Shown here piece after piece: positions 45,345 through 53,689 of a stretch of 64,000 bases of DNA. The notes beneath the pieces were generated by a model that saw only the letters and a program-made list of their open reading frames with translations, was not told the origin of the DNA and ran no database searches. The position numbers and the translations under genes were made by a program. The first letter of the stretch is position 1. Every line of letters begins with the position of its first letter. The stretch comes from Ketobacter sp036337295 (GTDB lineage Bacteria > Pseudomonadota > Gammaproteobacteria > Pseudomonadales > Ketobacteraceae), in the NCBI GenBank assembly GCA_036337295.1, contig JAYZEN010000001.1, forward strand, positions 1,054,001 to 1,118,000. Direction: 5' to 3'.

Positions 45345-47654
45345 CTAACGGGCCTGGACTTTGGGTTCCTGGGAGGAAGTGCCCTGAAACAGGGTCGGGC
45401 GAATGAAGTTACCCAGGCCGGCCCGATCCAGCATCAGATCCACATGGCTTTTGATCACCGCGGCATTGTCCATTTTCCAGACCTGGGCCAACAACTCCTG
45501 GGCCGCGTCCATACCCACTTTGCGCAACACCCATTTTACCCGCAGCAGGCTGGTGGCACTCATACTCAGGGTTTCATAACCCATGGCCATCAGCAGTACG
45601 GCCGAGCAGGGGTCACCCGCCATTTCACCGCAGATGGACACCGGTGTGCCCTCGGCTTTGGCCGCATCAATGATGTGTTTCAGGGCGCGCAGCACCGAGG
45701 GATGGAACGCCTGGTAAAGACTGGCCACCCGCCGGTTGTTGCGATCCACTGCCAGCAGGTACTGGGTCAGGTCATTGCTGCCCACCGAAAGGAAATCACA
45801 CTGCTGCACAAAATCCTGGATCTGGTACACCGCTGCCGGTACCTCGATCATCACCCCCACTTCCGGCATCTGCACATGGGCGCCTTCTTCCAGCACCTCC
45901 AGATAGGCCCGGTGAATCAGGTGCATGGCCTCGTCGATTTCCATCACCGAGCTGACCATGGGCAGCATGATGCGCAGGTTGTCGAGGCTCTCGCTGGCCC
46001 ACAACATGGCGCGAATTTGCACCAGGAAAATCTCCGGATGATCCAGGGTGACGCGAATACCGCGCCAGCCCAGAAAGGGGTTGTCCTCCTGAATCGGGAA
46101 GTAGGGCAGGGATTTGTCGCCGCCCACATCCAGGGTGCGCATGGTCACCGGCGCCGGGTAGAACGCCTCCAGTTGCTGGCGATAGATTTCCATCTGTTCC
46201 AGCTCACTGGGGAATCGGTCCCGCACCATGAACGGTATTTCCGTGCGGTACAGGCCCACACCTTCCGCGCCGCGCTGCAGGGAGATATTCACATCCGCCA
46301 TCAGGCCGGTGTTCACAAACAGGTTGATGCGATGGCCGTCGGTGGTTTCGCAGGGCAGGTCGGTCACCGACTCCAGTTCCTTGGACAGCTCCGCCTGCTC
46401 GCTGATAATGGCCTGGTACTGGCGCAGCACCTCCGGCCCCGGCTGCACAATCACTTCGCCGCGATGGCCGTCCACAATCAGGTTGAGCCCTTCCAGGCGG
46501 GACAGGGGAAACTCCCCCACGCCCACTACTGTGGGGATGCCAAGGGAACGGGCCACAATGGACATATGACTGTTGCTGGAGCCGTGCAGGGAAACGATTC
46601 CGGCAATGCGCTCGCGGGGGATATCCACAAAGATGGTGGGCGTGATGTCCTCCCCCACCACGATGGCGCGCTCCGGAATGGGGGCGCTCAGGGTTTTGGC
46701 TTCCTGCAGATAGGCCAGGATACGCAGCCCCAGATCGCGCACGTCCGAGGCCCGGGCCTGCAGATAGGAATCCTCCATGGCTTCAAACGCCGCCACATGC
46801 TTCATCACCACTTCCCGCAGCGCACCCTGCACCCAGTTGCCGCCCTGCACATGGGTGCGGATTTCCCCGGCCAGGGCGTTGTCGTCCAGCATGCGCTCAT
46901 AAACCTGGAACAGGGCCTGCTCTTCCGGCGGCAGGGTCAGTGAGGCTTTCTCACTGAGGGCGCGAATGTCGGCCCGCACCCGCTTGAGGGCATCGTTGAA
47001 GGCTTTCAATTCTTTACGGACATTCTTCACCGGGCGGTCCGGCACCGACTTGAAGTCCGCCGCCGGGTACACCACAAAGGCGGTGCCGATGGCCACCCCG
47101 ATACAGCCCACCACACCGTCAAACTTGGTGGTGACGCCCCCCATGGTATTGCCGAAAATGCCGTCGATGGCACCGGTGGCCTCCGCATGGGCCACCACCG
47201 CGGCCAGCTGGGCCGACAGGGTTACCAGGAAGGCTTCCTCCTCCTGATCGAAACGGCGCCGGTCCCGCTGTTGCACCACGATGACGCCCAGCAGCTTGCG
47301 ATGATGAATGATGGGCACACCCAGGAAAGAGTGGAACGGCTCTTCGCCGGTTTCCTGCAGGTAGCGGAATTTGGGGTGACTGGGGGCGTCGTCGAGGTTG
47401 ATGGGCTCTTCCCGCATCCCCACCTGACCCACCAGACCTTCGGAGAAATGCAGGGTAGCCATGCCCACTGCTTCTTTCTTCAAACCTTCGGTGGCCATCA
47501 GGATATAGCGGTTGGCGCTGTGATCCATCAGGTAGATCGAGCACACTTCCGTGCCCATGGAAAGACGTACCCGTGCCACCATCACGTTCAACGCAGAGGA
47601 CAAATCCGGAGCGGAATTCACCTCCTGTACTATACGTCTTAAGGTTTCCAGCAT
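45345..47654 (-). CDS. ptsP: Phosphoenolpyruvate-protein phosphotransferase, nitrogen PTS (EI-Ntr)
   Basis: 769 residues. The N-terminal GAF domain (about 1-165) binds a regulatory ligand, probably glutamine or 2-oxoglutarate as in E. coli. The phosphotransfer domain has the active His363 in SSNSHMSIVARSLGIPTVVG, and the PEP-binding barrel follows (GVGLYRTEIPFM, GGDKSLPYF, VGSNDLTQYLLAVDR). The enzyme takes phosphate from PEP and passes it to NPr. No NPr gene is in the window. I chose the start MLETLRRIVQEVN at 47654, the family's usual N-terminus, over a longer form. Confidence 0.95.
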   Translation of the reverse strand: MLETLRRIVQEVNSAPDLSSALNVMVARVRLSMGTEVCSIYLMDHSANRYILMATEGLKKEAVGMATLHFSEGLVGQVGMREEPINLDDAPSHPKFRYLQETGEEPFHSFLGVPIIHHRKLLGVIVVQQRDRRRFDQEEEAFLVTLSAQLAAVVAHAEATGAIDGIFGNTMGGVTTKFDGVVGCIGVAIGTAFVVYPAADFKSVPDRPVKNVRKELKAFNDALKRVRADIRALSEKASLTLPPEEQALFQVYERMLDDNALAGEIRTHVQGGNWVQGALREVVMKHVAAFEAMEDSYLQARASDVRDLGLRILAYLQEAKTLSAPIPERAIVVGEDITPTIFVDIPRERIAGIVSLHGSSNSHMSIVARSLGIPTVVGVGEFPLSRLEGLNLIVDGHRGEVIVQPGPEVLRQYQAIISEQAELSKELESVTDLPCETTDGHRINLFVNTGLMADVNISLQRGAEGVGLYRTEIPFMVRDRFPSELEQMEIYRQQLEAFYPAPVTMRTLDVGGDKSLPYFPIQEDNPFLGWRGIRVTLDHPEIFLVQIRAMLWASESLDNLRIMLPMVSSVMEIDEAMHLIHRAYLEVLEEGAHVQMPEVGVMIEVPAAVYQIQDFVQQCDFLSVGSNDLTQYLLAVDRNNRRVASLYQAFHPSVLRALKHIIDAAKAEGTPVSICGEMAGDPCSAVLLMAMGYETLSMSATSLLRVKWVLRKVGMDAAQELLAQVWKMDNAAVIKSHVDLMLDRAGLGNFIRPTLFQGTSSQEPKVQAR

Positions 47655-47773
47655 AGAAAAGCTCTCGCAGCCGACGGTCCTTCCCAGTACGCCCCCTGGC
47701 GTGCCCTGTTCCTTGGCCATCCAGGTCCAACCGGACTTACACCGGCCACCACATTCCCGGTTAAAATTTGTTA

Positions 47774-48286
47774 TTAATTTCTAATTGTTTTGCTGTCTCC
47801 CGCTTCCGCTGCAATGGAATGCAGGGAGGGGGCCAGCTCTTTGAGCGCCTTGCGGTACACTTCACGCTTGAACGACACCACCTGGTTCAAGGGGTACCAA
47901 TAACTAACCCAGCGCCAATCATCAAACTCCGGTGGATCACCGAAGGCAAAACTGACCCGGCTCTCGCAGCCGGTCAACATCAGCAAAAACCACTTCTGTT
48001 TTTGACCAATACACAACGGTTTGCTGCGGTAACGCAGAAAACGCTTGGGCAGACGATACCGGAGCCAGCCCTTGGTGGAGCTGATCACCCGTACATCCTC
48101 AGGTTTTAAACCGATTTCCTCATGCAGTTCGCGGTACAGCGCCTGTTCCGGCGTTTCGTTCTCCGCAATCCCGCCCTGAGGAAACTGCCAGGCATCCTGA
48201 CCCGCCCGCCGGGCCCACAACACCTGCCCACGGGTATTCGCCAGAATGATCCCGACATTCGGCCTGAATCCGTCCTCATCGATCAC
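47774..48286 (-). CDS. rppH: RNA pyrophosphohydrolase
   Basis: 170 residues starting at GTG (MIDEDGFRPNVGIILANT matches the RppH N-terminus). The Nudix box is GGIAENETPEQALYRELHEEIGL. The enzyme removes pyrophosphate from the 5' end of mRNA and so starts RNase E-dependent decay. ptsP follows 120 bases downstream on the same strand, the usual order in Pseudomonas-like genomes. Confidence 0.96.
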   Translation of the reverse strand: MIDEDGFRPNVGIILANTRGQVLWARRAGQDAWQFPQGGIAENETPEQALYRELHEEIGLKPEDVRVISSTKGWLRYRLPKRFLRYRSKPLCIGQKQKWFLLMLTGCESRVSFAFGDPPEFDDWRWVSYWYPLNQVVSFKREVYRKALKELAPSLHSIAAEAGDSKTIRN

Positions 48287-48306
48287 GCTTATGGTTCCAA
48301 TTCTTC

Positions 48307-48329
48307 ACTAGGATTATAAATACCCTAGT
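48307..48329 (-). promoter_or_regulatory. Palindrome over the likely -10 element of rppH
   Basis: ACTAGG (48307-48312) and CCTAGT (48324-48329) are inverted arms around an 11-base centre that contains TATAAT on the minus strand. The element lies 20-45 bases before the rppH GTG. No matching -35 box is evident. Confidence 0.45.
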
Positions 48330-48519
48330 CTGCCCGTCGGTACAACTGGGATTCATCCAGGACCGGCGCACACAGCACCCGTCAACATCTTATAACTATA
48401 GAACTATTTGTTTGATTTTTCTAAACTTTTAAAGGCATGTGGCGATATGCAGCGTTTATTAGGCCTAAGCAGCCTGATAAACTGGCGCCCATCCTTTGCT
48501 GCCAACAAGTGAACTGACT

Positions 48520-49176
48520 ATGAGCCTGGCCATTTTCGATCTGGACAACACCCTTTTGAACGGCGACAGCGATCACGCCTGGGGGGAATTCCTGGTGGAC
48601 AAGGGCATTGTGGATGCGTCCTTCTATCGCAAACAGAACGACCATTTCTACGAACTCTATAAACAGAGCAAGCTGGACATCCTGGAGTACCTGGCCTTCG
48701 CCCTGGAACCGCTGACGCGCTTTACCCGCCAGGAGTTGAGCGACCTGCACCACCAGTTCATGGCGGAATACGTTGCTCCCATGCGCCTGCAAAAAGCGGA
48801 CGAGCTGCTGACCCGGCACCGTGCCCAGGGTGACTATCTGTTGATCATTACCGCCACCAACGGCTTTATTACCCGGCCCATCGCCCAGGCCCTGGGGGTG
48901 GATGACATTCTTGCCACCGACCCCGAGATCGTCGATGACCGCTATACCGGCGGCATCGTCGGCACCCCCTGCTACCAGGACGGCAAAGTGACCCGCCTGC
49001 AGCAATGGCTGGCGGCAACGGATCACAGTCTGGACAACAGCTGGTTTTACAGTGACTCCATCAACGACCTGCCCCTGCTGCAGGCGGTCACTCATCCGGT
49101 GGTGGTGGACGGCGACGAGCGCCTGTGCGCCGAAGCCCGACAGCGAGGTTGGCCATGCATCAGCCTGCGCGACTGA
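48520..49176 (+). CDS. HAD-family (SerB-like) phosphatase
   Basis: 218 residues. The HAD motif I is IFDLDNTLL (nucleophile Asp7 and Asp9), motif II is LIITATNGF and motif III/IV is SDSINDLPLLQAV. Architecture and sequence fit the HAD-IB subgroup (SerB-like, often annotated HAD-IB hydrolase), so a small phosphomonoester substrate is likely; phosphoserine is possible but not shown. I chose the ATG at 48520. It overlaps the imelysin-like gene by 22 bases. The 233-base gap before it up to rppH includes an AT-rich stretch that may hold its promoter. Confidence 0.88.
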   Translation: MSLAIFDLDNTLLNGDSDHAWGEFLVDKGIVDASFYRKQNDHFYELYKQSKLDILEYLAFALEPLTRFTRQELSDLHHQFMAEYVAPMRLQKADELLTRHRAQGDYLLIITATNGFITRPIAQALGVDDILATDPEIVDDRYTGGIVGTPCYQDGKVTRLQQWLAATDHSLDNSWFYSDSINDLPLLQAVTHPVVVDGDERLCAEARQRGWPCISLRD

Positions 49177-50195
49177 TCCGGATTGCGGTTGCCGCGAGCC
49201 TGGTGGCGGGCAGCGTCTTCCTGAACGGCTGCGACGACCCCGAGCCGACGCCCGAACCCAGCCCCGTCGTCGCCCCGGTGGTGGAGACAACCCCCATCAC
49301 CGCAGGGCAATTGGCCACTCTGGAACACTTTCGCCGGGGCACCCAAAACCTGTTCACTGAACTGGAAACCTGCAGTGCGGAGCTGCTGACCCAGGGCAAT
49401 CTGTTTCTGGAGCATACCGACGCCAGTGGACTGGAAGCGCTCAAAGCCCACTGGCAGCGCTGCTTTGACCTGTATCAGGCCAGCACCGTGCTGCAGGCCG
49501 CCAGCGCGGAACAGAAAGCCCTGCTGGCGGAGGCCCACAGCCGGTTGGGCAACCCCCTGACCATGCCCGGCTTTATCGACAGCGTGCAGGAATACCCGTA
49601 CAGCGGCATCGTCAACGACGCCAGCCTGCCCCTGGACGCCGAAACCCTGCGCCAACAGCACGGCATCACCGACGAAACCGAGGTCAGCACCGGCTTCGAC
49701 GTGGTGGCGTTTCTATTGTGGGGTGAATCGTGGAGTGCAGCGCGGGGCAATCCCGATCTGCCACCCCGCCCCCTCAGCGATTACCAGGCAACGGACCTGT
49801 GGGAGGACAGCACCACCGACCTGCCGATCGAGGAACACCCCAACAACCGGCGCAGACGGCTGCTGGCTCTGACCCTGGAATTGCTGGCGGCAGACTGCCA
49901 GGCCCTGGCGGGCAGCTGGCAGAACGGGGGTATGCCCGCTTCCGGAGAAGACTTTAGCGCCTGGCGAGAGCAGCAGCTGCAGGCATTGCTAACCGGTTTG
50001 TCGCAGTCACCGGAGAACCCGGTGTTACGGACGCAGGTGATCCTCTGGCTGCAGAACGGGTTGCTCCCCGGGGTCAGCCCGGATGGACTGACGGAAACCA
50101 CCCCGGCCCCGGAGTTGATTGAGCGCTTATCCGCGATTCAGGCACCAGACCTGACACTGGAAAGCATCGAAACCCGCCCTACAGCGCCGGATTGA
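49155..50195 (+). CDS. Imelysin-like lipoprotein with a degenerate metal motif
   Basis: 346 residues. A lipoprotein signal (VAASLVAGSVFLNGC, lipobox LNGC) is followed by a Pro-rich linker and an imelysin-type helical domain (FIDSVQEYPYSGIVND, then STGFDVVAFLLWGES). Imelysins share a GxHxxE signature; here the equivalent reads GFDVVA, so the His and Glu are absent. These proteins act in the envelope, some in iron uptake. This copy probably does not bind metal in the usual way. I chose the ATG at 49155. The 3' end overlaps the convergent rlmI gene by 17 bases. Confidence 0.82.
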   Translation: MHQPARLIRIAVAASLVAGSVFLNGCDDPEPTPEPSPVVAPVVETTPITAGQLATLEHFRRGTQNLFTELETCSAELLTQGNLFLEHTDASGLEALKAHWQRCFDLYQASTVLQAASAEQKALLAEAHSRLGNPLTMPGFIDSVQEYPYSGIVNDASLPLDAETLRQQHGITDETEVSTGFDVVAFLLWGESWSAARGNPDLPPRPLSDYQATDLWEDSTTDLPIEEHPNNRRRRLLALTLELLAADCQALAGSWQNGGMPASGEDFSAWREQQLQALLTGLSQSPENPVLRTQVILWLQNGLLPGVSPDGLTETTPAPELIERLSAIQAPDLTLESIETRPTAPD

Positions 50196-51384
50196 CGCGA
50201 AAGAACAGTGCCTTGAGGTAGTGGGTTTCCGGAATGGCCGGATGAACGGGGTGATCCGGCCCCTGGCTGCCCCGATAGACCAGCTGGGCATGCCGGTCCA
50301 CGTGCCGGGCACCGGCCCGTACGGTATCCAGCAGCGCCTGCTCGGGCAGGTGCATGGAGCAGGAGGCCGACACCAGCAGGCCATCTTTCTCCAGCAGCCG
50401 CAGACCCAGGTTGTTGAGCTTACTGTATGCGCTGAGACCGTTCTTATAATCCTTTTTGCGCTTGATAAAGGCGGGCGGGTCCAGCACCACCACGTCGAAT
50501 TTCTCCCCCTGCTCCAACAGCGCCTGCAGTACGTCGAAGGCGTTGCCTTCGTAACTGGTGACCCGGTCCGCCACGCCCTGCTGTTCCGCATTGGCCTGCA
50601 GCTGGTCCAGGGCCTGCTCCGAGGCATCCACCGCCGTCAGCGATTCCGCCCCGGCCGCCAGGGCCTGCAGCCCCCAACCACCGATGTAGGAGAACACATC
50701 CAACACCCGCTTGCCCTTCACCCAACGCATCAACTCCCGCCGGTTTTCCCGGTGATCGTAGAACCAGCCTGTTTTCTGGCCGGTTTCCCCAAGCGCTTGG
50801 AAAGGCACCCCGTTTTCCTGCAGGCTCAGGGCGGCCGGCCAGTCTCCGCTTGCGACACTCACGTCCAGGGTCAGGCCTTCCTGTTCCCGCAGGGGGCTGT
50901 CATTGCGCAGCAAGACGCCCTTGGGTTGCAGTACCGCGTCCAGGGCCGGCAGCAACATGGGCAGCAGGCGTTCCATCCCGGCGGTATTCACCTGCACCAC
51001 CAGGTGATCACCGAAGCGATCAATCACCAACCCCGAGAGCCCGTCACTGTCACCATACACCAGTCGATAATAGGGCTCAGGATAGACCCGCTCCCGCAGG
51101 GCCAGGGCTTGCTGCAGGCGGGCCTCAAGAAAGCGCTGGTCCAGTTTGCGTTTCCAGTCCCGGGTCAGCAGGCGGCCGCAGATCAGGGAATGGGGGTTCA
51201 CATAACCGCGCCCCAGGGGCTTGCCGGAGGCCTCTTCAAAGATCACCTCCGCCCCGAGCTCCAGCCCCTGCAATGGGCCATGGCCGGTGTCCACTTCATT
51301 ACTGAAGATCCACAGATGGCCGCTTTTGATCCGGCGCTCCTCCTTGGCTTTCAAACGGATACGGGGCAGATTGGCTTCGGACAC
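50179..51384 (-). CDS. rlmI: 23S rRNA m5C1962 methyltransferase
   Basis: 401 residues. The N-terminal PUA-like domain (RIRLKAKEERRIKSGHLWIFSNEVD) is followed by an EEHEE fold and a SAM-dependent methyltransferase (VLDVFSYIGGWGLQALAAGA, the Asp in AVDAS, and the catalytic VVLDPPAF). Length and architecture match RlmI, which methylates C1962 of 23S rRNA. The start is a GTG. It is convergent with the imelysin-like gene and divergent from the HDOD gene. Confidence 0.93.
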   Translation of the reverse strand: MSEANLPRIRLKAKEERRIKSGHLWIFSNEVDTGHGPLQGLELGAEVIFEEASGKPLGRGYVNPHSLICGRLLTRDWKRKLDQRFLEARLQQALALRERVYPEPYYRLVYGDSDGLSGLVIDRFGDHLVVQVNTAGMERLLPMLLPALDAVLQPKGVLLRNDSPLREQEGLTLDVSVASGDWPAALSLQENGVPFQALGETGQKTGWFYDHRENRRELMRWVKGKRVLDVFSYIGGWGLQALAAGAESLTAVDASEQALDQLQANAEQQGVADRVTSYEGNAFDVLQALLEQGEKFDVVVLDPPAFIKRKKDYKNGLSAYSKLNNLGLRLLEKDGLLVSASCSMHLPEQALLDTVRAGARHVDRHAQLVYRGSQGPDHPVHPAIPETHYLKALFFRVNPAL

Positions 51385-51479
51385 AGGAACGGCTCCACAG
51401 TCTAGTGGTCTAGCAACTGGAGCATCATTGCCCGGCTGCTAAACTGATTAATCATAAGTTGGCCGCGGATTATACCGAA

Positions 51480-52370
51480 ATGACCTCCACTCCCATACTG
51501 GACGACGAGCACATTGCCAAAATACTGCGTGGTATCACAGTTCCCCCACAGCCCCAGGTGATTGTGGACATCCACATGGAACAGGCCATGCCCAAGCCGG
51601 ACCTGGATCGGATTGCCAAACTCATCAGCCAGGATGTGGGCCTGTCGGGCACCATTCTCAAAGTGGTCAACTCCAGCCTGTTCGGCATGAAAAGCCGCAT
51701 GACCTCCATTGAGCAGGCCGTGCAAATTCTGGGGTTGCCCACCATCGTGCGCATCATGGAAGGCCTCTCCATCAAGAGCCAGATGGACGACGAAACCATT
51801 GTGGCCCTCAGCAGCTTTTGGGACAGCGCCCTGGACATCGCCAACGCCGCTGCCACCCTGGCCCGGGCCATCGGTTACAAAGCCGGGGACAAAGCCTATT
51901 GCGTGGGCTTGTTCCATAACTGCGGTGTCCCCCTGCTGTACCGCGCCCATGACAACTACCAGGCGGTGCTGGAGGAATCCTATTCCCAACCCAACCCCCG
52001 CATCATCGACGTGGAAAACCAGCACCTGAAAACCAACCACGCGGTGGTTGGCTACTATGTCGCCAAATCCTGGGGCTTACCGGCCGACCTGTGCGACGTG
52101 ATCGCCGAGCACCACAGCGTCGAGAACATCTTCCGGCATCGGGCCAGCAGCTATGACCACGGCCGCAAAACCCTGCTGGCGATTCTGAAGATGGCGGAGC
52201 ACCTGTGTGGTCTGCCGCGCATTCTGGGCAACAGTGAACAGGACCACGAATGGGAGGCCATCGGCGAAGACCTGCTGGTGTACGTGGGGCTGAGTGAGCT
52301 GGATTTTGACGACCTGGCAGCCCAGATGGAAAACAGCGGGGTCGCCACCTCCGGCTACTATGATCATTGA
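51480..52370 (+). CDS. HDOD-domain protein
   Basis: 296 residues. An HDOD domain (LDRIAKLISQDVGLSGTILKVVNSSLFGMK, AVQILGLPTIVRIMEGLSI) is typical of proteins that link signalling to gene expression or motility. A second half (YKAGDKAYCVGLFHNCGVPLLYRAHDNY, NHAVVGYYVAKSWGLP, AEHHS) continues the HD-like helical fold, but the catalytic HD pair is not intact, as usual for HDOD proteins. Partner and pathway are unknown. The ATG at 51480 is preferred over a TTG at 51459. Confidence 0.85.
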   Translation: MTSTPILDDEHIAKILRGITVPPQPQVIVDIHMEQAMPKPDLDRIAKLISQDVGLSGTILKVVNSSLFGMKSRMTSIEQAVQILGLPTIVRIMEGLSIKSQMDDETIVALSSFWDSALDIANAAATLARAIGYKAGDKAYCVGLFHNCGVPLLYRAHDNYQAVLEESYSQPNPRIIDVENQHLKTNHAVVGYYVAKSWGLPADLCDVIAEHHSVENIFRHRASSYDHGRKTLLAILKMAEHLCGLPRILGNSEQDHEWEAIGEDLLVYVGLSELDFDDLAAQMENSGVATSGYYDH

Positions 52371-52483
52371 GCTGGTGAGTGGACAGCAAGTATCCAGTCA
52401 TATTCTGTTACCCTGTCCCCTTCTCTCCCATAGCTGGCTTCGGTAGACTCTGCCCCCAGCGTTTACACCAACCGGAGATAGGG

Positions 52484-53668
52484 ATGTTTTGTTCACCACG
52501 CCGCTACGCCACCGCAAGGATTACCCTCCATTGCACAGTACTGACACTGCTGATGGTGCTCTGCGGCAGTGTCGCCCAGGCCTCCCTGATCGGCGCCGGC
52601 AGCAACCCCAAGCAGGCCCGGGTTCTGGTGGAGGAAGGCCGGACCATTCAGGTGCGCTGGATTGTGTCCACCACCCCGGCTCACCACACCGGTGCCTTTT
52701 CCCCCCAGGGCGTGTTGAAGGATGCCGCCACCAGCACCGTGTTGAAAACCCAGGTCACCCCCTTTAATGACAGCGAAGGCGCTGGCCCCCTGCATTTTGA
52801 GGAAGCCCTGATCATCACCGCAGAGGAAGCCCGCAAGTGGCTGGAACTGGGCTATCGAAAATTGCAGTACACCCGCCAGTTCAGCACCGGCAGTGAAAAG
52901 CCTTCCACCAGTGAAGCCAGCGTCAGCATCCTGCTGGCCACCAAGGACATGGGCCTGAACGCCGCCACCCTGAACGTGCCCCTGGCCATTCACAATCTGG
53001 AGCTCAGCTTCAAACCCCAACGTTTTCGCAGCCAAATTACCCAGGGCTTACCGTTGCAGGCTCAGCTGGGCATCATCTATTCCGGCCAGGGTCAATTGCA
53101 GGGCAGCTGGCAACTGGGCACCATCGACCCCAGCAGTGGCCAACTGGTGTATCAGGAGCTGGCGCAAGTCAACAAGGACCTGCAGCAGGGCCGAAAGGAT
53201 TGGCTGCTGAGCCCGCAGCTGGATACCGTCAAAACCGGTCACCACGTACTGCGTTTTTGTGCCCTGGAGTCCCTCGAGACTGTGCAGGCCACCCCCACCA
53301 ACCTGTGCCCCAACCAGCAACTCAGCAGCACCCTGGAATATCAGGTCATTGCCGACAGCCAGCAAGCCTCCGCCATTCAGGCACCTGCCTCCCTCTCCGC
53401 CAGTACGCAACTGACCTGGCCGGCAACCGCCGATACCGTGGTCTATGAGTTGGTATTGCGCCAGGAGAACGGGAAAGAAAGTGTGACTTCGGGGGAATAC
53501 GTTGGCCGTCTGCTGATCCCGGCCCCCAGGACCGGCACTGTGCTGTCCGGCGCGTTGCTGGAACAGTTGAAGCCCGGTGCCACCTACCTTTGGCAGGTGA
53601 ACGCCCTGGATCTGCACGGGGATTTGATCCGGCAGACCGCACCGGCCCGTTTCGTTTTCATGCCGTAG
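52484..53668 (+). CDS. Secreted beta-rich protein of unknown function
   Basis: 394 residues with a signal peptide (about 1-32, LLMVLCGSVAQAS). The mature protein is rich in strands and turns (LVEEGRTIQVRWIVSTTPAHHTG; later LELSFKPQRFRSQITQG and TYLWQVNALDL), which resembles immunoglobulin- or fibronectin-like folds. The last 90 residues (SASTQLTWPATADTVVYEL) look like a fibronectin type III domain. CGGAGATAGG precedes the ATG. It probably acts in the periplasm or is secreted; a surface or chaperone role is a guess. Confidence 0.7.
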   Translation: MFCSPRRYATARITLHCTVLTLLMVLCGSVAQASLIGAGSNPKQARVLVEEGRTIQVRWIVSTTPAHHTGAFSPQGVLKDAATSTVLKTQVTPFNDSEGAGPLHFEEALIITAEEARKWLELGYRKLQYTRQFSTGSEKPSTSEASVSILLATKDMGLNAATLNVPLAIHNLELSFKPQRFRSQITQGLPLQAQLGIIYSGQGQLQGSWQLGTIDPSSGQLVYQELAQVNKDLQQGRKDWLLSPQLDTVKTGHHVLRFCALESLETVQATPTNLCPNQQLSSTLEYQVIADSQQASAIQAPASLSASTQLTWPATADTVVYELVLRQENGKESVTSGEYVGRLLIPAPRTGTVLSGALLEQLKPGATYLWQVNALDLHGDLIRQTAPARFVFMP

Positions 53669-53689
53669 GATACGTGGGCGGCGCTTGCC

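Noticed and set aside
45444..46943. Long open frame of 499 codons opposite ptsP
   Set aside because: Fully inside ptsP on the other strand, with His/Gln-rich composition typical of shadows.
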